Positions 1-5,363 of a DNA stretch of 5,363 nt are shown piece by piece. The stretch comes from Chthonomonadaceae bacterium. Lineage in GTDB: Bacteria; Armatimonadota; Chthonomonadetes; Chthonomonadales; Chthonomonadaceae. Position numbers and translations under genes: made by a program. The DNA lies in assembly GCA_025355115.1 (NCBI GenBank), contig JANXLO010000271.1:1-5363 (forward strand), in the 5' to 3' direction. Position 1 is the first letter of the stretch; each line of letters opens with the position of its first letter. Under the pieces are notes generated by a model. The model saw only the letters and a program-made list of their open reading frames with translations, had not been told where the DNA came from and did no database searches.

Positions 1-759
1 GGTGAAGTCCACACCATGCCTCTCTTGGAGTCCAACGGCTTTCTGCCCGATTTCACCCTCATCCCCTCCGAGATCGCGAAGCGGGCAAAGCTGCTCTGGC
101 TCAACTATCCCAATAATCCGACAGGGGCCATAGCGCCGCTCTCGTTCTACGCCGATGCGGTGGCATTTGCGCGGGAGAACGACCTGCTAATCGTGAACGA
201 CGCCGCCTACTCCGAGGTCTACTATGGGGACTATCGTCCCCCTTCCATCCTTCAGGTGCCCGGGGCTAAAGATGTTGCCCTTGAGCTGCACTCCCTCTCC
301 AAGTCTTTCAACATGACCGGCTGGCGCATTGGCTTCGCCATCGGAAACGCAGACGCCATCGCCACCCTCAACAAGCTCAAGTCTAACCTGGACAGCAAGC
401 AGTTCCCCGCCGTCTCGCTCGCCGCAGCGCATGCACTTCTCCACGGCGACAACAAGAAAACGCTGGAGCTTTATGAACGGCGGCGAGACATACTGTGCGA
501 TGGGCTGAACTCGCTAGGCTGGAAGGTCTCCAAACCTGATGCCACCCTGTACGTATGGGCGAAAGTGCCGGAGGGTCAGTCTGCGATGTCCTACGCGAAG
601 CTACTGTTGGAGGAGGCTGGAGTTCTGGTCATCCCGGGGGTTGGATACGGCGAGTATGGCGAAGGATATATCCGAATGTCACTTACGGTGATGGGCGACA
701 AGAACGGCGAGCGCATCGAGGAGGCTGTCCGTCGGCTCAGCGTCAAATTCAGGCGATGA
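1..759 (+). CDS. dapL: LL-diaminopimelate aminotransferase-like class I/II aminotransferase, 5'-truncated
   Basis: PLP-dependent fold-type I aminotransferase lacking its N-terminus: the frame is open from base 1 (first residues GEVHT), so the ATG at 16 is internal, not the start. 252 residues are visible, against about 385-395 for the family, so roughly 135-145 are missing. Seen in the sequence: NYPNNPTGA (residues 35-43), the NDAAYSEVYY segment (about 66-75) with the cofactor-binding Asp and Tyr, SLSKSFNMTGWRIG (98-111) with the Schiff-base lysine at residue 101 (codon 301-303), and GYIRMSLT with the carboxylate-binding Arg at 225 (codon 673-675). The wording of these motifs fits the bacterial DapL branch, which converts tetrahydrodipicolinate plus glutamate directly to LL-diaminopimelate for lysine and peptidoglycan, in the cytoplasm. 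A related aspartate/alanine-type aminotransferase cannot be excluded without the N-terminus. The stop (757-759) overlaps the stop of the opposing glycosyltransferase by 11 bp. It shares no operon with the glycosyltransferases. Confidence 0.88.
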   Translation, partial: GEVHTMPLLESNGFLPDFTLIPSEIAKRAKLLWLNYPNNPTGAIAPLSFYADAVAFARENDLLIVNDAAYSEVYYGDYRPPSILQVPGAKDVALELHSLSKSFNMTGWRIGFAIGNADAIATLNKLKSNLDSKQFPAVSLAAAHALLHGDNKKTLELYERRRDILCDGLNSLGWKVSKPDATLYVWAKVPEGQSAMSYAKLLLEEAGVLVIPGVGYGEYGEGYIRMSLTVMGDKNGERIEEAVRRLSVKFRR

Positions 760-2047
760 AGCTCTGCTGTCCGCTGAGCATCTCCTTATAGACCGCCTGC
801 ACCCTGCGGGCGGTCAGTTCGATAGTGAAGTTTTCAAGCACTCGCACACGGCCGGCCCGGCCCATCTCTTCCGCATCGAGCGGGTTTCGCAGCAGTTTCA
901 TCACCGCTTCCGCCATCGCTTCAACGTCCCCCATTGGCACCAGCAGGCCCGTCACTCCGTCCTGCACTATCTCCGGCACTCCGCCTCCGTCCGTCGCTAC
1001 CACTGGCTTGCCCGCAATCATTCCCTCAACAACCACCTGCCCAAACGGCTCTCCTATCGTCGAAGCGTGCACGAGTATGTTCAAGTTCTGGATAAGAGCG
1101 GGCACATCCGTGCGAAAGCCAGTATACTCCACGCAGTCCACAAGGTTGAGGCTATCCGTCAATGCATGGACTTCCGTCTCATACAGCTCTTCTCCAAACA
1201 TTGCCGAGCCAATGATCTGAAAACGAGAGGAGGGAAACTCACGGCGGATCAGCGCGGCAGCCTGCAGGAAGATATGCTGGCCTTTCCAGGGGCTGATGCG
1301 GCCAACGAGACCGATTAGAGGATAGTCGGGATGCTCGGTATAGGGGTCTAAGGCTGCGGGCGTCTCCTGCTGCACTCCGTCATGGACAACACGAACATAA
1401 GTGCGGACGGTGCCGCTATGAATGACCGCTGAACGGCCCTCCACCTTCATCCCGAGAGTAGTGAGCGTTGCCTCTGAGTTTGTGACGATGTAATTGGGAA
1501 GGATGCGACAGAGTATCCGGAAGCCTTTGACAGCAGGACCCGGAAGATAGTCGCTCGCTATCCGATCCCTCACATGCCATATGACAGAAACTCGAGCGAG
1601 ACGCCCCGCGATGCCGCCAATGACGTCGGATTTGAGGGAGTTGGTGTGCAGGATGTCAGCATGCCGAGCCTTCAGGAATCGGGCGAGACGCCATGCATAT
1701 CTGACAATAGCCCAGACCGCTTTTGGCCGGAGCAGTCCGCGAATGCCCAGGCTGTCCTTGCGCGTCTCCTTCACCCCGGCGTCGAGGGGGAGGACATGCG
1801 TCTCCACGCCCGAGGCGACGAGCTTCTCGACAAGAGGGCCATCGGAGCTTAACAAGACGACCGGAGTGTATCGACTCCGATCTATGTGCTGAATGAGATT
1901 CAGCAGGGCGATTTCCCCCCCGCTCATCATCGCAGTGTGGTCGAAGAAGACCACCGTATGCGGCGGGACCACATCCCCCTTCGCATCTGTCATGACAGTC
2001 TCGTCATCTGTATCCGCGAGTCTAGCCGCAGATTTCAAACCTGACAT
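749..2047 (-). CDS. GT4-family glycosyltransferase (432 aa)
   Basis: Complete GT-B fold glycosyltransferase of the GT4 family, which transfers a sugar from a nucleotide-sugar donor with retention of configuration. The N-terminal acceptor domain begins at TVVFFDH (31-37), followed by the glycine-rich loop MMSGGE (40-45). The C-terminal donor domain shows IGLVGRISPWKGQ (245-257) with the Arg250/Lys255 pair that contacts donor phosphates, GFRTD (310-314), the EX7E motif as EPFGQVVVE (Glu333 to Glu341), and GGGVPEIVQDG (354-364). No signal peptide or membrane segment is evident, so it is probably cytosolic or membrane-associated. The ATG at 2047 is chosen because AGGAG lies 6 nt upstream. It gives about 30 polar residues before the first beta strand; an internal Met at residue 19 (1993) is an alternative with a weaker site. 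It is last in the glycosyltransferase run, 67 nt after its upstream neighbour. Specific sugar and acceptor are unknown; a role in surface polysaccharide synthesis is inferred from context. Confidence 0.95.
   Translation of the reverse strand: MSGLKSAARLADTDDETVMTDAKGDVVPPHTVVFFDHTAMMSGGEIALLNLIQHIDRSRYTPVVLLSSDGPLVEKLVASGVETHVLPLDAGVKETRKDSLGIRGLLRPKAVWAIVRYAWRLARFLKARHADILHTNSLKSDVIGGIAGRLARVSVIWHVRDRIASDYLPGPAVKGFRILCRILPNYIVTNSEATLTTLGMKVEGRSAVIHSGTVRTYVRVVHDGVQQETPAALDPYTEHPDYPLIGLVGRISPWKGQHIFLQAAALIRREFPSSRFQIIGSAMFGEELYETEVHALTDSLNLVDCVEYTGFRTDVPALIQNLNILVHASTIGEPFGQVVVEGMIAGKPVVATDGGGVPEIVQDGVTGLLVPMGDVEAMAEAVMKLLRNPLDAEEMGRAGRVRVLENFTIELTARRVQAVYKEMLSGQQSFIA
791..815. terminator. Candidate hairpin downstream of the aminotransferase (terminator-like, no T-run)
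   Basis: GACCGCCTGC (791-800) and GCGGGCGGTC (806-815) form a 10-bp stem with one G-U-type wobble (T798 with G808) and a 5-base loop. It lies 31 nt past the + strand stop codon, so it could help end aminotransferase transcription. No T-run follows on either strand, so it is not a standard intrinsic terminator. It sits inside the 3' end of the opposing glycosyltransferase, encoding part of TARRVQAVY, so the symmetry may be a by-product of that coding sequence. Confidence 0.3.
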
Positions 2048-2053
2048 GTCTGG

Positions 2054-2058
2054 CTCCT
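2054..2058 (-). promoter_or_regulatory. Shine-Dalgarno site AGGAG
   Basis: Read on the - strand, AGGAG is separated from the ATG at 2047 by 6 nt (CCAGAC). It is the clearest ribosome binding site in the window. It decides the start of this glycosyltransferase in favour of the longer 432-residue form over the internal Met at 1993, which has only a weak purine stretch upstream. Confidence 0.75.
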
Positions 2059-2079
2059 GATATCTCTTGCTTCGATAAG

Positions 2080-2100
2080 TTGCTCATCTCCGATGAACAA
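2080..2100 (-). other. Intercistronic hairpin between two glycosyltransferase genes
   Basis: In the 67-nt gap 2048-2114, the - strand reads TTGTTCATC, GGA, GATGAGCAA: a 9-bp stem closed by a 3-base loop, with a U-G wobble at one position. It begins 14 nt after the upstream stop and ends 21 nt before the AGGAG site of the next gene. No T-run follows, so it is not a clear terminator. A role in mRNA processing or in stabilising the upstream message is possible but unproven. I see no convincing -35/-10 promoter in the gap. Confidence 0.3.
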
Positions 2101-2114
2101 GCCGCTCAGAAACA

Positions 2115-3257
2115 TCAATGCTTATTATGCAGATGCTCATACACGTGGCTCATTCTTTCGGCGACGCGTCCCCATGTGTAGAGATGCTCCACCTGCTGGC
2201 GGCCAATAAGGCCCATCCGGGCGCAGCGCTCCGGGTCTAACTCCAGGTCTCGCAGCGCATCCGCGAGTGCCTTTGGGTTTCTCTCGGGCACGACGATTCC
2301 CGCCATCCCGACCACTTCGGGAATCGCGCCTGAACTGGAGCCGATGACGGGCGTCTGGCAGGCATTCGCCTCTATCAATACTCGGCCGAACTGCTCTTTC
2401 CAGCCAGCGGTTGTCCTTGAGGGAAGAACAAGCACATCGATCGCGTTCATTACAACCGGAAGCTCCTCGAGCGGCCTATTGGGCAGGAAGGTCACCTGTG
2501 ATTCTCTGCCCATGCTGCGCGCACGTTGCTCGAGTTCAGCCTGATACGGTCCGGAGCCTACGAATAGAAGATGCACATGGCTAGGGCATAGAGGGAGTGC
2601 GTCCACCATCTCCATCAGGCCCTTTTCCTCCACTAGCCTTCCCACATACCCTGCAACAAAGCCGGACAGCCTGAGAGAGGCGCGGCATACAGCCCGATCC
2701 ATTGGATGAAAAAGCTCTGCATCCACCGCGTTCGGGACGACTTCCGCTGGCCCGCTATAGCCTTTCGACCTCACTATCTCCACTGCTGACTGGTTTCGGC
2801 CGACCACATAGTCAGCCTGCTGAAGCGTGAATTTGCGGTACTGCTCGAAGGGAGGCGGCAGGCGCTTATTGATGTTCTGCTCCGTTTCAGAGACGATTTT
2901 AGTGCCTGGCAAAAGACGATTGCGAAGCCTACATGCCTGGACGCTCACTTGCGCCCAGGGCTCCTCCCATAGATCGATGATATCAGGCTTAAACTCTCGG
3001 AGCAACTTAGGAAGCCCGGGGTACCAGTGCATGTAGAAGCCGATTTTTCGGCCAGCCCAGGGCATCAGCACTCGGCCGATTGTGCAGTCAAACTCGCCGT
3101 TCGCAGGCATCTCCGCCCTGCGCCAATTGCCGTAGTGCATCCAACGATCGGGCACCAGCACTTTCAGTTCTATGCCCGGACGTTGAGCCAGAAGCGCGGC
3201 TTTCGGCTGTCCTTCGGTGCGTGATTGGCAGGTGTGAGATATCAACAGTACACGCAT
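2115..3257 (-). CDS. GT4-family glycosyltransferase (380 aa)
   Basis: Complete GT-B, GT4-type glycosyltransferase. The protein starts directly on the first beta strand (MRVLLISHT, 1-9), which fixes the start despite a weak ribosome site: the nearest purine-rich stretch (GGAAGGGAAA, 3271-3280) is 13 nt away. Visible landmarks are the EEPW segment (98-101), a KRLPPPFEQYRKF stretch (131-143) seen in one GT4 subgroup, VPNAVD (174-179) at the inter-domain junction, GYVGRLVEEKG (203-213) with Arg207/Lys212 for the donor phosphates, FVGSGP (232-237), and the EX7E motif as EQFGRVLIE (Glu288 to Glu296), followed by a SSSGAIPEVVG loop (307-317). The N-terminal half is quite unlike the neighbouring glycosyltransferases, so it probably uses a different acceptor. 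The gap to its upstream neighbour is 29 nt, and the gene is likely co-transcribed with it. Donor sugar cannot be deduced; surface-glycan assembly is inferred from the cluster. Confidence 0.95.
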   Translation of the reverse strand: MRVLLISHTCQSRTEGQPKAALLAQRPGIELKVLVPDRWMHYGNWRRAEMPANGEFDCTIGRVLMPWAGRKIGFYMHWYPGLPKLLREFKPDIIDLWEEPWAQVSVQACRLRNRLLPGTKIVSETEQNINKRLPPPFEQYRKFTLQQADYVVGRNQSAVEIVRSKGYSGPAEVVPNAVDAELFHPMDRAVCRASLRLSGFVAGYVGRLVEEKGLMEMVDALPLCPSHVHLLFVGSGPYQAELEQRARSMGRESQVTFLPNRPLEELPVVMNAIDVLVLPSRTTAGWKEQFGRVLIEANACQTPVIGSSSGAIPEVVGMAGIVVPERNPKALADALRDLELDPERCARMGLIGRQQVEHLYTWGRVAERMSHVYEHLHNKH

Positions 3258-3260
3258 GTC

Positions 3261-3274
3261 GAAAGCGGTCTTTC
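3261..3274 (-). other. Small hairpin just upstream of a start codon
   Basis: The 29-nt gap 3258-3286 between two glycosyltransferase genes contains GAAAG-ACCG-CTTTC on the - strand, a perfect 5-bp stem with a 4-base loop ending 3 nt before the ATG at 3257. The upstream arm overlaps the end of the only purine-rich stretch (GGAAGGGAAA) that could bind the ribosome. The stem is short and A/T-containing, so it may be weak or fortuitous. Nothing else is seen in this gap. Confidence 0.2.
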
Positions 3275-3286
3275 CCTTCCAGTGGT

Positions 3287-4411
3287 TCAGAGCACGAGAC
3301 GATATATGGCCAGCGTATCCTCAGCCATCCGGGCAGCCGTAAAGCGGGCGATGTATCGTTTGTATCCGACCTGCCCCATGCCTGACATGAGCGAGCGATT
3401 CTTTAGCAGACTCAATATGGCGCGGCTCAGATCCTGCGGGCGTGAGGGAGGAACGAGCAGGCCTGTCTCCCCATCCTGCACGATCTCACGCGGCCCGCCC
3501 GCATCAGTCGCGATGACCGCTCGTCCAAGCGCCATCGCCTCAAGTATCACCAGTCCAAACGGCTCAGCCAGGCTCGGCAAGACGAATAAGTTGCCCGCCT
3601 GAATCAGCGACTGCGCATCTGTTCGAAATCCCAGCAGCCGCACGCATCCAGTCAATTCCGCCTGCTCGAGCTGTTCGGAGAGAGAGCCATGCAGTGTGCC
3701 CTCGCCTGCTATGATGCAGACCACATCCGGAAACTCGGCTCTCACCTCAGCCATCGCAGTAATCAGGGAGCCGACATTTTTTTCGCGCTCCAGCCTCGCT
3801 GCGCAGACGACGAGAGGAGTCTCCTCTCCAATCCCCAGTTCGGCGCGAATTCGTTCTGGAGGCGTCAACATCCCCGTATCGAGCGGGCGGATGCCATTCA
3901 AAACCGTGGTCACCTTGCCTGGCTGAGCTTCTCTCCGCTTGACTATCTCGTGCCGAACCGCGTCGGAGATCGCGATATAGTGTGACATCCGACCGCTAAC
4001 CCATCGATGCGCGGCGTTGTAGATGACTGCCTTGGGCCCGCTGCGGCTCACGTGGTCTGGCTCTAGAAAATGCTGAGTCGCGACGCAGCGGCCTCTCCCA
4101 GCCGTAGTCACTGCCAGCGCGGAGGCAAGCATGGAACGCCCGTTGTTGGCATGTACTATGTCCAGCCGTCCGCTCTTGAACAAATCCGTCAGCGTCTTCA
4201 CCGCCGGTCGGTCGATCAAGCCGCCTTTTTGGATTGGGATCACAGACAAGCCTTCGGCAGCAGATCGCTCTGCTAGTGGGGCCGGAACGGGACAGGCGAC
4301 CATCACTTCGACTCCGAGGTCGCGCAGCCCGCAGCCCAGATCCAGTATATAGCGTTCTGTTCCAGCGAATACATCGGCGTCCGTAAACAGCGCGACACGT
4401 AGAATGCTCAT
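3287..4411 (-). CDS. GT4-family glycosyltransferase (374 aa)
   Basis: Complete GT-B, GT4-type glycosyltransferase. In numbering from the ATG at 4411: LRVALFTDADVFAGTERY opens the N-terminal domain, with AGTE at 16-19 as the acceptor/donor loop; HANNGR (87-92); VLNGI (170-174) at the domain boundary; RLEREKN (206-212) with Arg206/Lys211 for the donor phosphates; IIAGEG (233-238); GFRTD (261-265); the EX7E motif as EPFGLVILE (Glu283 to Glu291); and DAGGPREIVQDGETGLLVP (303-321). The last part closely resembles the same region of the glycosyltransferase at 749-2047, suggesting distant paralogy. The start is ambiguous: a GTG at 4417 adds two residues (376 aa), but the ATG at 4411 has AGG five bases upstream and places the Met just before the first beta strand, so I prefer it. 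The gene begins 13 nt (GTG: 7 nt) after the stop of its upstream neighbour, so translational coupling is likely. Sugar specificity is unknown. Confidence 0.93.
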   Translation of the reverse strand: MSILRVALFTDADVFAGTERYILDLGCGLRDLGVEVMVACPVPAPLAERSAAEGLSVIPIQKGGLIDRPAVKTLTDLFKSGRLDIVHANNGRSMLASALAVTTAGRGRCVATQHFLEPDHVSRSGPKAVIYNAAHRWVSGRMSHYIAISDAVRHEIVKRREAQPGKVTTVLNGIRPLDTGMLTPPERIRAELGIGEETPLVVCAARLEREKNVGSLITAMAEVRAEFPDVVCIIAGEGTLHGSLSEQLEQAELTGCVRLLGFRTDAQSLIQAGNLFVLPSLAEPFGLVILEAMALGRAVIATDAGGPREIVQDGETGLLVPPSRPQDLSRAILSLLKNRSLMSGMGQVGYKRYIARFTAARMAEDTLAIYRLVL

Positions 4412-4427
4412 AGCCACCTGTTCATCA
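4409..4427 (-). promoter_or_regulatory. Stop/start junction with alternative GTG and ATG starts
   Basis: On the - strand this reads TGATGAACAGGTGGCTATG: the TGA stop of the WaaG-like gene (4427-4425), then GTG (4417-4415), then an in-frame ATG (4411-4409). An ATG overlapping the TGA (4425-4423) is out of frame and closes after five codons. AGG sits five bases before the ATG at 4411. No separate strong ribosome site exists, so the downstream gene probably relies on ribosomes finishing the upstream gene. Confidence 0.5.
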
Positions 4428-5363
4428 GATCGTTTTTAGCAGTACATCTTCATAGTTCGCCAAGACAGTCGGCCACACATAATCAGTGACAGTCTGCGGC
4501 GCCTGCAAAGAGAGACGGGCGAGTATTTCAGGCTCCAAAAGAGGAAGCAGCGCATGCGCCAATTCGGTGCCGCTGGAAGAGTTGGTGATGAGAGCGCCAT
4601 TGACGCCCTCCACAACCGCATCCTGTGCCCCGGCTACCCTCGATGTGACGACCGGAACCCCGCTGCCGAGGGCCTCCAGAATCGCGAGACAGAACGCCTC
4701 GTACTGTGTAGGAAGCACGAACAGATCCGCAGCGGCATGATATGCGGCAACATCATCGGTGGGGCCGCAGGCGATAACCTGCGCTTCAACGCCCGCTTCC
4801 GTCGCCAAAGCCAGCACCGTGTTGGGCTCCGGCCGCCCCACGACCAGCAGCCGAAGTTCAGGCCTTTTGAGCACTGCCAGTGCCTTTAGAATCGTTCGAT
4901 AACCCTTGCGCTCCAGCTCGTTCGCAACGAATAGCAAGGCAATATGGTGGGGCAGCAGCCCCAGTCGCGCCCTCATCTCGTCCCGACGTTCCGCACGTCT
5001 GGACGGGTTAAACTCATCAGGGGAATAGCCGTTTGGAACTACGTCTATATCGGCTTGTGGTATGGCGTAGAGCCGGACTACGTCGGCTTTGACCGCCTCG
5101 GAGAGAGCCACCACTCTGCGGTAGTTGCCCTGCCGAAAATGGCGAGCTTCAAGGCTGAGCAGAGCGAGATGAAGAGGGTTCAGCCTTTGGCGCACAGCGC
5201 TGGCCGAGAGCGGATGTCGGCCAGCCCGTGAGTGCTCTAGCCAGGAGCGGTGCAGACTATGCACTCGATAGACACCGCCGGTGGGACAGATGCAACCATG
5301 AGTATTCAAAACATCAAACGAGGAGCGGCGGAGTTCTGTTGCGCAGGTGTTAAAGAAGGAGGG
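4425..5363 (-). CDS. WaaG-like GT4 glycosyltransferase, 5'-truncated by window edge
   Basis: The C-terminal 312 residues of a GT4 glycosyltransferase, open in frame to the window edge. A TTG at 5309 could be taken for a start, but the 18 codons upstream (PSFFNTCATELRRSSFDV) have no stop and read straight into NTHGCICPTGGVYRVH, so the gene begins outside. Numbering from the edge: HGCICP (22-27), VALSEAVKADVVRLY (85-99), DVVPNGY (107-113), LLFVANELERKGYRT (143-157), VVGRPEPN (174-181), and the EX7E motif as EAFCLAILE (Glu222 to Glu230; first Glu codon 4698-4700). The VANELERKG wording, with Arg-Lys placed just before Gly instead of the usual GR-x4-K, matches the arrangement in E. coli WaaG (LPS core glucosyltransferase), as does the GGVYRVH segment. 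I infer a WaaG-like subgroup but not the substrate. About 60-80 residues are probably missing. It is the first visible gene of the glycosyltransferase run, and its stop lies 7-13 nt from the next start. Confidence 0.92.
   Translation of the reverse strand, partial: PSFFNTCATELRRSSFDVLNTHGCICPTGGVYRVHSLHRSWLEHSRAGRHPLSASAVRQRLNPLHLALLSLEARHFRQGNYRRVVALSEAVKADVVRLYAIPQADIDVVPNGYSPDEFNPSRRAERRDEMRARLGLLPHHIALLFVANELERKGYRTILKALAVLKRPELRLLVVGRPEPNTVLALATEAGVEAQVIACGPTDDVAAYHAAADLFVLPTQYEAFCLAILEALGSGVPVVTSRVAGAQDAVVEGVNGALITNSSSGTELAHALLPLLEPEILARLSLQAPQTVTDYVWPTVLANYEDVLLKTI

Noticed and set aside
187..444. Open frames on the - strand opposite the aminotransferase (187-444, 252-455)
   Set aside because: They lie wholly inside a well-recognised gene, lack domain-like composition or a ribosome site, and are expected from GC-rich codon bias.
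555..791. 78-residue + strand frame overlapping the aminotransferase 3' end
   Set aside because: It is out of frame with the conserved aminotransferase C-terminus, and its product is low-complexity and Gly/Arg-rich.
825..1220. Open + strand frames of 65-131 residues antisense to the glycosyltransferases (for example 825-1220, 1574-1852, 3225-3602, 4554-4889)
   Set aside because: All are shadows of genes with clear GT4 motifs; their translations are rich in Ser/Arg/Pro and match no family I recognise.
2022..2087. A 21-codon frame on the - strand (ATG at 2087) overlapping the start of the 432-aa glycosyltransferase, considered as a leader peptide
   Set aside because: Its only purine site (GGAG) directly abuts the ATG with no spacing, the ATG lies within a hairpin arm, and the peptide has no regulatory codon run.
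1..5363. Search for tRNA/rRNA genes, CRISPR repeats, insertion-sequence ends, direct repeats and riboswitch-like leaders
   Set aside because: Nearly every base lies in recognisable coding sequence, gaps are at most 67 nt, and I saw no repeated units or transposase motifs.

Overview
This window is almost wholly protein-coding. It holds one truncated aminotransferase gene on the + strand, facing a run of four consecutive GT4-family glycosyltransferase (GT-B fold) genes on the - strand. Both outermost genes run off the window, so this is an internal slice of a larger locus. It is bacterial: there are Shine-Dalgarno-like sites, tightly packed co-directional genes and no introns. Base composition is moderately GC-rich by eye. 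The aminotransferase looks like the bacterial DapL (LL-diaminopimelate aminotransferase) branch, which occurs in several phyla including Cyanobacteria, Firmicutes, Chloroflexi and Armatimonadota. The sequence alone does not fix the phylum.

Layout. Positions 1-759 (+) are the C-terminal two thirds of the DapL-like aminotransferase, with its PLP lysine and carboxylate-binding arginine present. Its stop overlaps by 11 bp, tail to tail, the stop of the first glycosyltransferase (749-2047, -). Three more genes lie upstream of that one in transcription order: 2115-3257 (-), 3287-4411 (-, or to 4417 if a GTG start is used) and 4425 to beyond 5363 (-). The gaps between them, from right to left, are 7-13, 29 and 67 nt, so the four glycosyltransferases very probably form one operon transcribed right to left from a promoter outside the window. 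No gene-free stretch exceeds 67 nt, and no RNA gene, mobile element, CRISPR array or long repeat was seen.

How they work together. Four retaining-type GT4 enzymes in a row are typical of a cluster that assembles a cell-surface glycan (lipopolysaccharide core or O-antigen, capsule or exopolysaccharide), each enzyme adding one sugar at the cytoplasmic side of the membrane. The gene entering at the right edge resembles the WaaG (LPS core) type; the other three belong to different GT4 subgroups. Exact donors and acceptors cannot be read from the sequence. The aminotransferase (lysine/peptidoglycan precursor synthesis) is on the opposite strand and is probably only a neighbour.

Two start sites need care. 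The right-edge glycosyltransferase stays open in frame to the window edge, so an apparent TTG start at 5309 is an artefact. The gene at 3287 has both a GTG (4417) and an ATG (4411) candidate. I see no convincing new biological system; the most useful observations are the boundary corrections, a strong hairpin just past the convergent junction, and hairpins in two of the intercistronic gaps.
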